A stretch of 64,000 nt of DNA from NCBI GenBank assembly GCA_027924585.1, contig BSBM01000386.1, forward strand, positions 8,014,501-8,078,500, in the 5' to 3' direction. The DNA comes from Larix kaempferi. Lineage: Eukaryota; Streptophyta; Pinopsida; Pinales; Pinaceae. Below the pieces are notes generated by a model. It saw only the letters and a program-made list of their open reading frames with translations. It ran no database searches and was not told the DNA's origin. The position numbers were made by a program, and so were the translations under genes. Positions 11,900-23,470 of this stretch are shown here, piece by piece. Position 1 is the stretch's first letter, and each line of letters starts with the position of its first letter.

Positions 11900-13060
11900 T
11901 TGAGGGTGGGGATCCTGAGTTGATTTCTAACTAGAGGCCAATCATGCTTCTCAATATTTCATATAAGATTTTGGCCAAAGCCTCAGTCTTTCATCTCAAG
12001 CACATTCCTCCTAATATTCTTAGTCGAGGGCAAATAGGTTTTGTTTTTGGTCAATATATTTTGGATAACATCATTGTTGTGTGGGAAGGCATGGAGTAGG
12101 CTCGTTTTTTGGGCATGGATGCTCTTTTCATTAAGATTAATTTTGAGAAGGCCCATGATCGAGTCGAGTGCCCCTCATCATTGCCATCTTAAAATCCTTT
12201 ATTGGGGCTATGGAGACCATTTTTGCAAAAGCCTTGACTTGTTTGTCTATCAACAAATGCAAGTTTGAAGAAGTTGGTTTGTTTAGTACCCATTAGAAAA
12301 AGGTTTTTTCTTAGATCTGGTCTTTTATGTGTTAGTTGTTGAGGCTTTGGATTACTTGATCCATCATAAAGTTTGCGCGGTGCTTATCAAAGGAATCTTG
12401 TTGCTTGAGCTTGATGTTGGCAAGCTAGTTAATGACCATTTGTTGATGATTATTTTCTGACAATTCTTGAGGACTAAGTCTCTTGGGACAACATGATGGA
12501 ATCCCTTGATACATTTCATCTTGTTTCATGCTCAAACTTCAATGCCATGAAGCTCTATGTTATAGGCAAAGCAAATACTCAATTCTAGATTGGCTTGCTG
12601 TTCAAATTAGGCTTGGATCCAACCAAACTATATCTTCAATTTTTTGTGTATTCCTTTTTCATTTCTAAGCTCTCCCAAAACATTGTGGGAAGTGGTGGTG
12701 CGAAGGGTGGAAAATAAAATAGACAAATGGATTACAAAGCCTTTGGTCGTAGTTGTTAAGTTTAGAACTCCATCAAAATTTTGGCAATGACCCGTGTTTG
12801 CTACTCTTCTTGTTGGGTTCCCTCTAGGTTAGCTTATTGAAACTTAGAAAAGGCTCTAAGAAACTTCTTGTTGGTCAACAATGCTAATGGTAAAGACTTT
12901 TACAGAATTAGTTGGGTCTTTGTTGCCCCCGTGAATATGGTTTCGGTATTCTTAAACAAAAATTTCGGCTCTAGCTATCTATGCCAAATGGATTGTATGG
13001 TTGTGAGTGGTAATGAGAAATGGGGTGTTTTGGTCAAGCATCATATCAGTTAGGGCTTTG
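11900..13060 (+). pseudogene. LINE A reverse transcriptase relic
   Basis: RPIMLLNISYKILAK at about 11935-11980, QIGFVFGQYILDNIIVVWE at about 12032-12090 and INFEKAHDRVE at about 12136-12170 are the ordered RT blocks of plant LINEs (WRPISLLN, QTGFVPGR, DFEKAYDRV). A degraded catalytic block, probably DDYFLTILED, lies near 12437. The later LRNFLLVNNANGKDFYRISW near 12855-12920 matches the post-RT region. Multiple stops. Confidence 0.7.
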
Positions 13061-13782
13061 TTGGGAAAAAACCCCTAGAGGGGTCTTTCTTTACAGACGT
13101 TGGTTGTCACCCCTACTCATGTTAATATTGTTGGCACTTATATGATCCAAATTATTTGGAATGCCTAGGAGTTTGTTAATTCGTTCCTTTCATGTGGGGA
13201 GCTCACATTAGGTTTTAACTTGTCATTTGATGATCATTGTCTTTGGTGGTCCCCCCCTAGTGTTGCATGAAGGAAAGTTGTGGGTTGAATAGATGTGGTT
13301 CTCGGCGTTGTTGTTCAAAACGGGTATCCAAATGGCTAAAGACCTAATTGATAGCCAAACAAGGGAACGAGTCACATGGTTGGAGTTTAAATGCAAGTTC
13401 AAATTGGGCAATACGAATAAGTTCATTCTAGAATGTGTGTGGGGCCTTGTTCCCAAATTGGGGCTAAAGGTGCCTCAGGCCTAGTGTGAGATTGGAAATA
13501 GAAGCGAGCCACAACATTTACTTGTTATAGGCTTGTGTTGCATTATAAATGGGCCTTCTTGAACAAACTTTGGTGTTTGAAATCCAAGTAAAAAACATGG
13601 TTGTTCTAGTTGAGGATCTTATGGAAATCGACCTTGGAGTAGAAGAAGGTCCTCTTTGAATGGTTTCTTACTAAAGGAGGTTTACCAATAAAGAAAAGAT
13701 AACATACTTGGGAGTGCAAAGCCCACATTGTCGCCAATGTGGGTGAATTGAGATTTTAAAATATCTCTTTTGTTCTTGGCCC

Positions 13783-14049
13783 TTGGCAAACTTTGCATGG
13801 GATTGGGCTCAAACTCTATGTTCACAATACCTCCATGCCTCCATTTCATGGAAGATTGCTTTTTGTCTCCCACTTTCTCCCTGGTTGTTAGTACACATTG
13901 AAGTGGTTTACTTCATTTGGAAGAAACAAAATGCCGTGTTATTTCATGATAAGGAGCCTTCTCACACTTTGTCATATGGTGGTGTCCAACATGTGCCAAT
14001 ATGTCCTTGTAGATTATTGTGCAATAATGAAAGATTCACATGGAAATGA
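13783..14049 (+). pseudogene. LINE A C-terminal zf-RVT-like relic
   Basis: An 88-codon open stretch includes FIWKKQNAVLFHDKEPS, matching the conserved WxxRNxxxFxxK segment that follows the zinc-binding region in plant LINE ORF2. It continues the order of pieces upstream. The lack of Cys pairs in the expected place shows decay. Confidence 0.5.
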
Positions 14050-14682
14050 ATCATTTATAGTATCTCTTGGAGTTTTGCAGTACTCCCCTTATACTATGTC
14101 CTAGGAGCCACTTGGCCCATTTAAGCCCCCATTAGAACAATGTCACCGAGGTGACTGCAGGCTTTGCCACTAGGTAGGGCATTAGGTTCAAGAGTGGGAG
14201 GAGTGGGGGCATAGTTGACCTCCTTTTATGATCATGAATGATAAGGAGTTTCAAACCTTGGCCTTGACCATATCAAAGAACCCCAAGCCTCCTAAAGAGG
14301 CTATTAATGGATGGGATTGGCATGGGTGATGATCCCTTGATGATTGGATGGGGCCCTACCCTTGATGAATGATGACCCCACTCTTGCTGCTATCGTTATT
14401 GTTTCCTAGTGTTTATGATCGGGCTTTGTCTTGTGATTTTGGACATTGTCACTTTGTTATTTTGGACAATTTATCTTCACTATAATTGGGAGTTTTGGCA
14501 TTAGCAAACCCACATTTTCTAATTTTGATAGTTTTTGGTTAGTGCTCGTGGAAGTTGTGCACAAACCCACCATTTTTTTCTATTAAAGCTATGTACATAC
14601 ATAATCTTTTATTAATAGTTAAAGGAAGCTTTAATGTCAAAAAAAGATAAAGAATTAGAAACTAATAATGATGAATTTGTCA

Positions 14683-14960
14683 ATGATGTCGTGGTTCAAT
14701 GGTGAAAATGGTGGTATGTTAGGCTACTACTATAGTTCAATTCCCTAGAGACACTAATAAGTGGTTGTGGCTAGGTGCAAGTAGGTTATTTTGAGTGAAG
14801 AGTACTCCTAACATGGTAACATAATTGAATGGAAGTGTTCTTGTTCAATGGTTCGCTCTTCGAGGGTCATTATGCTCGTGTAAGTGGGTAGCTTGCGATG
14901 GTTGACCTCATCGGGCTAATTGTAATGCTTCTTCTGAGTTTAAAGGAAGCACTTTAAAAA
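14683..14960 (+). repeat. SINE-like repeat with tRNA-type A and B boxes
   Basis: TGGTTCAATGG at 14692-14702 fits an A box and GTTCAATTCCC at 14735-14745 fits a B box. A non-tRNA body follows, with the phrase CAATGGTTCGCTCTTCGAGG near 14848. The layout is that of a tRNA-derived SINE. It follows the LINE A 3' end by about 40 bp. The right boundary is a guess. Confidence 0.5.
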
Positions 14961-15689
14961 ATGATGACTACAAAGAAATATAGGTTGATGACCTTGCAAA
15001 AGCAACAAGAGTATGATTAGTCAGAGACTTTATGCTAGCTGTCTCTGTGACTCACACTAGTGGCATCGACTTAGGGGAAGAAGAGTTGTTCTTACTAGTA
15101 GAAGTATGCCACGTGGTTGTAATTGAAATCGATGAGTGTAAATCTTGGGCTCTTGCAGTGAAAACTTGAGATGTCGATAGTGTTGTCAATGATGGTGTGG
15201 ATATTAAAGAGGATAGCTGTGATGGATGCAACACATTAGTAGATGTGGTGGGTTACCTTCACGTAACGTCTAAAGACTTGTGGGGAATTTGAAATTGCAA
15301 GGGAGTTTGACAATCATCATTCACAACTTTATGCTTAGATTTCCTTATGTGAGCACTCCATATTACTTTTTCATCCTCGTTTGTCCTAGTTGTTATGGTT
15401 TTGTGATGTGGTGGATGGTAAAGCGTTGGCTAGTTGACTCAAGGAAGCAAATGGTTGAGTTAAGAAATGGCTTCATCAAGGTGAAACAACTTTGAGAAGA
15501 TAGAAAAGGTTGAGTCAAACACTTTAGGAGGACATCCAAAATGAGTGGACAATGCATTATTGCTAGAAGAATGTTTTGGAGATAAGGTGGTCTTTGACAA
15601 TGGACTTTGTATTGGTAGATGAAGCAATAGAAGCCATCTTGTTTTAATGTGATTTTGGAAAATAAAGTAAAAAATGGGGGATACTTTGT
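14961..15689. other. No gene recognised
   Basis: Short frames on both strands without recognisable motifs. From about 15520 onward phrases of the downstream degenerate repeat (GGAGGACATCC-like) begin to appear. Confidence 0.4.
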
Positions 15690-17330
15690 AGGAAAACAAC
15701 AAGAAGATATTTTCTCCTAGTAGAGGATGTCCTAGGAGATGTCCAAGATTGAAGAAGAAGATCCCATGATGGTGACTTGATGAGCATGTCCCACCTTAGT
15801 GAAAAATGGTCTAGGAAGGCATCCAAGCATGATAAAGATGATTACATGAGTACGGGGATGTGTTGACCCAATGTTGTCAAAACTGAATTGGAATTGGTAA
15901 AGCCTGCTACTTTTGAACAGGTCATAACCGTTCGGTTCAAGACAAAACTGGTTAGAATTGGTGGCTTTGACTGGTTTTGTATTGGTGTGTCTCCTCCCCC
16001 CCTAAAACCCAAAAATAAAATTTAAACACAAAAGTAAAACCTTACAACTACCCTAAAATCTAATTTTGATCTATTTAATGATGCCCTCCTTCTATCATGA
16101 ATGGACTTACCTTGGATGACTTGCAATTGCTTCCACCACCACAATATACAAACATTAGTGTTGGACCTTCATGGGCATAGAGTAAAGATGTTGAGCATAC
16201 CCATGTAGAGAATTTAGAGGATCTAGATTCAGATGATTATGTAATTTGATTTGATTGTAGGCTATAGTATGATTATTTTTGGACATTGTAGGTCAATGTA
16301 TTTTGGTTCAAATATGTATTGCAGTTGATGCCATTTTTCTATATTCACCCATACAATGATATATTCATGATAAATTTTTGCATATTTGGTGTAATGGTTT
16401 GGATTTACACAGTTGTACATGAAAGTATATTTTTTTAATCAAAATTTGAATATTTTATGTATTTTTTGGTCGACCAGTTATGTATCTGATTTTTTAATTG
16501 ATTTTAGTTTGGTTCTAGTTTTTGGGGTTGACCAGTGTGGTCTTGATAACATTGCATTCACCCAATAGAGGAAGGTATGGGGAGATGTCCAAAGAAGAAG
16601 ATGATTGTATTGTTGTAAGGAAGTCTTACCCTAGTGAAGAAAGACCTTGGGAGATGCCCAAGCATGAAGGCAATGAGTACATTAATGTGAAGGGCAGCCT
16701 AGGGAGACATCCAAGCATGAAGAAGAGGATGCTGAGTGTGAGGAAGAAGAGACATCTAAGATTACATGAGCGTGAGGATTTTGACCTAGTAGAGGAAGGC
16801 CCCGGAGATGTCCAAACATGAAGAGTATGATTACATTGATGTGAGGAAGTTTTACCCTAGTGAAAGACTACCTTTAGAGACGTCTAAGTGTGAACACATT
16901 GATTGCATTAACGTGAGGATGTCCTAACCTAGTGGAGGACAACCTGGAAGATGTCTAGATTATTAGAAGGAAGATTACATTGATGTGAGGACATCTTTCC
17001 AAAATCGGTGGACATCATGGAAGGATGTCCAAAAGTGAACATAATGATGAAAATGATGTGAGGATGTCCAAAGGTGAACATGATGATGAGAATGATGTGA
17101 GGATACACTACCTCAATGGAGGATGTCCTAAAAGGATGTAAAAAGTGAAAGTGATGAGATTGAAGGGAATATGTCCTTCCCCATTGAAGAATGACACGAG
17201 AAAGCATCTAGGCATGGAATTGAAAACATTGTGATGTTAGAATATCTTCCCTAGGTGAAAGCTAGCTTGTTAGGATGCCCATGAGTATAAATGATGATGA
17301 GATTGAAGAGAGGATGTCTTGCAAAATTCA
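15690..17330 (+). repeat. Degenerate tandem array, about 80-bp unit
   Basis: A phrase close to GAGATGTCCAAGCATGAAG, then GATGATTACATTGATGTGAGGA and CTTACCCTAGTGGAGGA, recurs through 15700-15860 and 16563-17180 with many substitutions and indels. The array is split by a hAT-like insertion at 15869-16555. Short frames in it are by-products of the repeat. No long repeat-spanning frame is conserved, so I do not call it protein-coding. Confidence 0.6.
15869..16555. mobile_element. hAT-like non-autonomous element in tandem array
   Basis: The left end CAATGTTGTCAAAAC and right end TTGATAACATTG are imperfect inverted repeats. Flanks GTTGACCC and ATTCACCC share six of eight bases, fitting an aged 8-bp duplication. 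The interior has a C-run followed by AAAACCC (15990-16010) and a 3' segment with ATATGTATTGCA that is shared with 4575 and 5140. The same family appears truncated at 19655. Confidence 0.55.
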
Positions 17331-17767
17331 TAGACGAGAAAACCTCGCTTTGCAAAGGCCTTATGAGCTCAAGGTAGAGTTATAAAAGAGTAATGTTGCA
17401 AAACCCCATAAGGGCCAAATTTGCAAAAGTTTGGCAAGATAGGTTTATAGAAAATCAAGGTTGTTGAACCCAACAAGACATTGTAGAAGACCAGGGTTGT
17501 GGACTAAAGATCCTTTAGAACGTTAGCTTTGGTGCAATTAGGATTCAATGCCTTCTTATAGGGACTTCTGAGCTATCAACACACTTGGAGAGAGAGTGTC
17601 CCAAATTTATTGGGGACATCAAGTGGCATTAGGATTGTCTAAGAACTTGAGTAAGTTGTGCCCTATTAGCTCTACACAATAAGTATTAGCTTTCCACCTC
17701 CTACACTACTTTCCTATGTAACCATGGTCAATTGGCCTCTCAGTTCACTAATCCAAGAATAGAACCC
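17331..17767. other. No gene recognised
   Basis: Low-complexity, A-rich decayed sequence after the tandem array, with no motif recognised on either strand. Confidence 0.4.
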
Positions 17768-17869
17768 AAGAAGGTATCAACCCCAAGATTGCGAAGCATC
17801 TAAGAAGGCCGTGATCCCGAGGTTGTGGATCACCTAAGAAGACCTCAACCTCAAGGTTGTGAAGCACAA
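17768..17869 (+). repeat. 34-bp tandem repeat, three copies
   Basis: Units start at 17768, 17802 and 17836 with AAGAAGG or AAGAAGA, and each contains a variant of TCAACCCCAAGATTGCGAAGC. The next AAGAAAC at 17870 begins a broken fourth copy. Confidence 0.75.
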
Positions 17870-19147
17870 AAGAAACAAAACAAGCACAAAAGCTAGACCA
17901 TTTTGCAACATCATTATGTAGAGAAAGTTGAACAATTAGAATGTCTTTGTGCCAAGAAATTGTTATGACGCATGGCTTACCAACTTTAATTGTTGTCAAG
18001 ATTCCAATTAAATAGTTGTATAGTTTGTATTAATATATACCAAATTTTAATGGAAATGGACATATGGGAGAGGAGTTAGCTAGGATTTTAGCCTAAGATG
18101 CAAGTGCAAAAGTTGCGGTACTTTGTAAAACGAACTTGAAACAATATTTTTTTTCCAAAGATTCTTGCATAGTGTTTTGAGCTTGTGCACTAATATTGCT
18201 TTTTTTTTGTATGTGTTGCTTTAAACTTTGAGCATTTTCTATAGTTGAATGAATGACCTCATTTCCCATCTTGTCTACGTTCAACACCATTGGTTTCATG
18301 ACCTTAGGATCTCGTTAAGGCAATTGAGGATAGGTTCCCACTAGTTATGTGTGGAGTCCGATCACCATATTTTGCAGATGGATGGGATATTTCATTTATG
18401 TCATTTATAGGACATCAGGGCAGAGGAGGATTTCATCTTCAGGTGTCTCGTACATTATGAGATCCAAGGGAGATACCATTGGTCATATCTAGATTCAGGA
18501 GTTTGCCTTGCTACCTTTTCTTGCCTATTTGGATAAGAGATGTTTGGCACTCTCTATTTGGGAGACTATTACTCATAGAGGATAGACCTTATGAGACTTA
18601 TTTGGGGTATCTCCACCAAGTTGATCAATTCTTTCTTCTAACTTATCTCAACATTTGGAGGTGTTAAGTGCCTTGCAAATACTTCGACCAGGGATGCAGA
18701 GCATAGTGGGCTAGTGAGATAGTACATAACCTCTTGTTCTCTCGGGAAATGATGACCCACCTGCATGAAGCCATAGAGAGGTACTTGCTCCAATTGGTCA
18801 TGGTGTGAGAGCGTCTCTTAGTCCAAATTGTGCAATTAGAGCCCCGTGAGTAGATTTTTGTCTTTGACCTCGAATGTTAGGAGAGCTTTGGCCAATTGCT
18901 ACCGAGCACCTCCTAGGATTACCCTATGAGTTCCTCTTAGCCCGAGGATTTCCCTAGAGGACATTATTGGAGTTTGTATCACTATCTTCACAGTTATTGA
19001 TGATGATGAAGACAACTCCTACTCCACCTATATCTACCTTTGGTGCAGAGTAGTGGCTCTCCTCGTTAATTCTTTTACATAAAGATGTACTCATCTTTAG
19101 TTCTTGTTATGGTTTACCCATTTCTACTCATTTTGATTTTGATTTTC
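17870..19147. other. No gene recognised
   Basis: Decayed sequence with several short open frames, such as 18479-18667, that match no family I know. Splice-like pairs are not convincing. Confidence 0.4.
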
Positions 19148-19414
19148 TCATGTATTTCTTTGGTGACTTATGAGTGGCCTTGGCATTCCCATGTCATTAT
19201 TGTTGCTTGTTGTACTCTCTAGTCCCAGTGAACTACTTTGGTCAGTTGTGGACATCAATACAATTATCTCATCTACATTTGATACGATGTCTTCTCTTTG
19301 AAAGTTTGTGCATAAAGAGGTCTGATCCTTATTCTTTGAGAATCCTTTAAATCCATAGACTAAAAGTGCTTGGAACAATAACACAAAAGTCCAAAAACTT
19401 CTGGCACACTTCAT
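19148..19414 (-). CDS. Small ORF with signal-peptide-like start (doubtful)
   Basis: An 88-residue minus-strand frame starts MKCARSFWTFVLLFQALLVYG, a basic residue then a hydrophobic core, as in a secretory signal peptide, and ends in a Pro/Arg/His-containing tail (MGMPRPLISHQRNT). The overall plan, a signal, a variable middle and a short basic C-terminus, is that of plant secreted-peptide precursors. I cannot match the tail to RGF, CLE or CEP motifs. A TATA-like ATATAAATA lies only about 10 bp before the ATG, too close to drive it. It may be chance. Confidence 0.2.
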   Translation of the reverse strand: MKCARSFWTFVLLFQALLVYGFKGFSKNKDQTSLCTNFQREDIVSNVDEIIVLMSTTDQSSSLGLESTTSNNNDMGMPRPLISHQRNT

Positions 19415-19654
19415 ATCAAGGGTATTTATATGATGTATGGGGTGAACAACTCTAGGGGAGACAAAATTCTTAGATCATTTGGTATAAGAGAAATTCCATC
19501 GCCATCAAATATTAGATCATCGACACCCAAACCAATGCACTTGCAAGCTTTTGGAAGTAACTTAGAGAAACTCCATGCAACATGATTATACAACAAAATG
19601 TGTCTCTAATGTAAATTGATCAAAACCAAAATGCTTGGTTCGGATCATTGTTAT

Positions 19655-19920
19655 CATAATTGTTAAAATCAATTGATTGGACTGGTTTTGGGAGGTTTAC
19701 AGTGAATTGTCCTCACAAACTGGAATTGACAAGTTTTGGTCTGAACTGATCAGAACCGGCCGGTTCAAGAAAAACCCGGTTAGAATTGTCTAGTTTGATT
19801 TGTTTTGTACCAATGCAGCACCTTCCCCCCCCAAAAAAAACAGTAAAAACTAAAACCCTTCAACTACCCTAAAACCTAATTTTGATCTCTTCAATGATGG
19901 TTCCCCCTGCTTTCTCTCTC
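19655..19920 (+). mobile_element. Truncated hAT-like end
   Basis: The sequence from TAATTGTTAAAATCAATTG through a C/A homopolymer run (19825-19841), AACCCTTCAACTACCC and TAATTTTGATCT parallels the left part of the element at 15869. The right part is absent and the LINE B fragment starts nearby. Confidence 0.5.
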
Positions 19921-19984
19921 TGGTTCTTTGAAAGAAGCGTCCGGATCCAAAGGGTTATTCGAGGCTAGGGCATCAAAGGGTTTT

Positions 19985-21008
19985 GTATTTCTATGGTATT
20001 CTTAGAGGCTGAATCTCCTTGTTTTTTCCCTGTTTTAGGGGTGACTTTGGTAAAGCCTTCTTTATCTTTTTGCTCTGCTGGTTTTGATTGTTCTAGGGAT
20101 TTTATCTTGGGGCAGTCCCGGAAGAGGTGGCCATGTTCATTACACTTACGGCATCTAAACGGTATATGTTCATAGTCAATCAGCTGAATCCATTCTGAAT
20201 CCCTATGGATGAGGGCCGAGCCAAATGAATTCCAGAAGCTTAGTGGTTAAATTCAGATAAACACAAATTCTTGCATAGGCAGTGTATCTGGCAGACTTGG
20301 TAGGGTCTGAGGCTTTGACATATTTACCTAGGGTGTTTCCTATTCCCTCCAGTGTTTCATCCTGCCAATATTCAGCAGGGAGGGAGTAGAGTCGGATCCA
20401 GATTGGAGCATAGGTTAGGTTTTCATTTTCATTGCTAAAGTTCGGCTTCCAGAAATGTAGATATAACCCTACTGAATTGAAGAAATAAGGGTCATTATCA
20501 AACACTCTGTTGAGATCTTCCAGATGTTTGAATATGACCGTGAAAAAGCCCTTGGCATTTAGCTGAAGATCATAATGGCCTTTGGGCTTCCATCTTGTGT
20601 TGATCCACCAGATTAGGGCCTTTTCTGATGGTTAGATCCCAAGAAATTTGCCAATCACAACATGGTCACTTAAGTATTGAATATTTGCATCTATCTTGGT
20701 GGAAGTCAATTCATACCTGGGGGTTTGAAGAGATTTCTGGATACATTTTCCCTGGGAGGATGAACTTTCCTTCTTGTCTGCTGGGTAGGATCCATTCCTG
20801 CTCCTTCCTTTCCAAGAGTGCTACCCATGGTAGCGACCTCCTTGTCTTTGTTGATCATTGGGGGTTCTATCTGCCTTGGAGATCCCTGTTGGATTGAGGA
20901 AACTGGAGCCTTATTACTGAAACTGGTTACTACATTGTTGAAGGAGGGGGCAGATCCCCCTCCCTCGCCGCCATCCATGGGGTAGAGCTGCTTTAACATG
21001 GGGTTCAA
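19985..21008 (-). pseudogene. LINE B ORF1 (DUF4283 plus zinc knuckle), minus strand
   Basis: Read leftward: an N-terminal linker starting MNPMLKQLYPMDGGEGGG at 21008, a frameshift near 20700, then a DUF4283 region including APIWIRLYSLPAEYWQDE and LGKYVKASDPTKSARY (20505-20203). After another break follows a CCHC zinc knuckle CRKCNEHGHLFRDC near 20130-20175, then a Lys-rich tail. This is an RNA-binding LINE ORF1 protein. The reading frames are longer and better kept than in LINE A, so it is younger. No ORF2 follows on the minus strand. Confidence 0.75.
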
Positions 21009-21468
21009 GAAGCTTGCAGGGCCTGTAGCCTACAGGAGACTAGAGTGTGAGAGCACATGAAGAGCTGGGATCCACTAAGTATAGTGTTGTTATCTAACTT
21101 CTCATAAAGGATATAATTCTCAGGATCCGAGACATCTCCATCTATTTGGATTCTTAGTTAGTAGAGTCTTCGGCCAATGACGCATTTTGAGTAAGTCTTA
21201 TGGAATCTTTTTTTTTTCACTGTTAGGCTTCATAATTTTTTTTTCGTCGAAGTCTTCATCAAATAAACCTTGATTTAGGACTTACATCTTCCTTGATATA
21301 ACTTCTTCTTTTCCCTTGACTTGGTACTAGGGATTTAATAAACTTCAAATAACCCTATAACTTTGAAATCTCCTTGCAGTTTCTAATGAACTTAAGAATT
21401 AACCTTTTTTCACTTGGAATAACACTTTTTGAGTTAACTTTAACAAACTATCACATTTCTTTAAAGGC

Positions 21469-22240
21469 AACGAGATTGAGGTGACCAACTCATATACATA
21501 TTTGGGAGTGCAATTCATGGGTCCGACGTACAAAATTGAGATGGAGTTTCTTACCTAAGCTTAGTAAAGGTCATGGATCCCTTCTGTACTTGAGCAACAG
21601 TGCTTTTAGATACATTTTGAGGGTATTTCTTTCAAATTACACCTTTTTGATTCAATTATTAAGCCCATACTACTATATGGCTCTGAGGTGTGGGGACCTA
21701 GCTATATTTCACCTGACTAGGCCAGGGTTGAGAGAGTCCAATTGCTTATGTTACAATGCATGATTCATTGCAAGTGACAATTCCATGACATCATAAGGCA
21801 AAATCTGGTGCATAGCCTTGAGATTTCTTTAGGCCAATTTAGAGTTTGTTTGCATTGACTCTGAATTGAAACAAATCATTGCATTCTAAGATTGTGGAGG
21901 CTCCGTCAGGTTTGTCACAACAACTAGCAGAGAGGGGTCGGGGCTTGTAGTTTTCATCCAGTCGGGGTTGGCCGAGAATGTCAGACATTGTAGGCAGGAA
22001 GGGATTCTTGTGGATTGACTAAGATATGGATGCTGTGTGTCTTGATGGATCCAATAGGGTTTGCTAGCTTGCGTAGCCGTTTCTTTAATCTTGCTCAGTT
22101 AGTGAGGGTTTTGATTTGTTGATGGCTGTTTGTTTTGTCCAGTGGAGGCTTGGGGTTTTTGGTTAAGAGAGTGCTCTTAACCTATGGCTATGTGGTGAGC
22201 CCTTCAAATGTAAATCATGTACAGACTTGATAAACAAATA
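21469..22240 (+). pseudogene. LINE C reverse transcriptase C-terminal relic
   Basis: In one frame 21469-21530 reads NEIEVTNSYTYLGVQFMG, the conserved YTYLGVxF block after the RT thumb. KPILLYGSEVWGP at 21661-21699 is the PxLLYGSEVW block found downstream in non-LTR retrotransposon polyproteins. Frameshifts separate them and the tail is full of stops. The orientation is opposite to LINE B, so this is a separate insertion. Confidence 0.65.
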
Positions 22241-23140
22241 ACTATCTGTCTCCTACATTAGTTGTGTGTCTGTTTTATTTGCCTTGATTCTGGATGGGTT
22301 ATTATGCAAATGTGAAATAAATTCAGAACTGTTATGTTATAATGCAGCCATGCTTAGATCTTTATCATGCCTTGCTTATCCATATATGCATGCCTTATAT
22401 CTGTAACTGCATGTAGTTTTATTGGGTTGTTAATAGGTTTTATGTGAACATAAGTTGTGGCAGGTTGTTCTTGTTGCAATTTTGAGGGTTTTTCAACTGC
22501 TATGAAAGGATTTTAAGGAAGCCCATTAAAGGAAAAATGACAGATCTTGTAGTACCCCGGTTTTAACCCATGTATGTATTGATCCATGTGGGCTAAGTTT
22601 GAAACCAATGTTGCAAATATTGCTAATTTATCAACTAGTCCTCATGATGTCTACTCCAAAATGGAAAATCACCCTAAATTTATTGTGACTTTCAGTTTCT
22701 CATTTTTTGCCAAAAGTTGCCCATTTTTTGTATACTCCAAAAAATATATTTTGTATTTTTAAAGTTTACTGATTTTTGCTGATGTTTTCCCCTAGTGTTT
22801 CCAATATCCTGAGTTCATTAACCCCACTTATAAATTGCTGATAGCAATACTTGCAACACTGTTTCAAAGACATTGTGTAGTAAACGATGTAAATAGTGTG
22901 TACATATTCCTAGTACGGAGCTAAAGGCCAAAGCTTATTAGAAAATGATAACCTTAAATTTACTAGGCTTTTTAAGTTGTTTCCTAAGTTGACATTTTAA
23001 GTCATGTCACAACTTAGATGTAATTGGAAGATTTAATATAATGGAAAATGTATGGTAATGACTTGCTAGGAGCACAAAGGGGCGATGACCCAACAAGAGG
23101 GGAAATTTGTGTGGGGGGGAATGAAAAAAAGACTAAAGTA
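22241..23140. other. No gene recognised
   Basis: AT-rich decayed sequence without convincing coding or structural signals. Confidence 0.4.
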
Positions 23141-23470
23141 TATGAACTTTTGTGCCCATGATTGCTTTAATTATTGGAGCTCTCATGTCATCTTCCACCT
23201 GTGTGTGGTAGTTGTCACGTGAGACAAAAGTAAATTGACTTTTGTGCCATGATTACTTTAGTTAGTGGAGCTCTCATACATCCTCCACCTGTGTGTGGGA
23301 TAGTGGGCAAGAGAGAAAAATATGAATGACTTTTGTGGACATGATTGCTTTAGCCAGTGGAGCTCTCATGTCATCCTCCACCCGCGTGTGGTACTGCAAA
23401 GTGAGACAAAAGTAGACTTCTGTGCACATGATTGCTTTAGCTAGTGGAGCCCTCATGTCATTCTCTACTT
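23141..23470. repeat. Tandem repeat, about 90 bp, four copies
   Basis: Copies begin near 23147, 23239, 23330 and 23418 with CTTTTGTG or CTTCTGTG, followed by CATGATTGCTTTAG, TGGAGCTCTCATGTCATC and a CCACCTGTGTGTGG block, then GAGACAAAAGTA. Spacing is 92, 91 and 88 bp. Minus-strand frames of about 60 codons are by-products. The last copy lacks the GTGTGG block. Confidence 0.8.

Larger units (their letters stand above)
9187..14646 (+). mobile_element. Decayed L1-like LINE (LINE A), both ORFs represented
   Basis: Pieces of a plant L1-type LINE occur in the expected order: an ORF1 protein with a DUF4283-like region, an AP endonuclease, reverse transcriptase, the C-terminal RT extension and a zf-RVT-like region. 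They end with an L1-style 3' terminus (TTTATTAATAG, then CTTTAATGTC and a short A run at 14639-14645). Stops and frameshifts occur every few dozen codons, so the copy is ancient. The 5' end is uncertain; no target duplication was found. Confidence 0.7.

Noticed and set aside
14692-14745. tRNA gene suggested by A and B boxes
   Set aside because: No acceptor or anticodon stems can be formed; fits a SINE head better. The same holds for 35-89 and 27150-27203.
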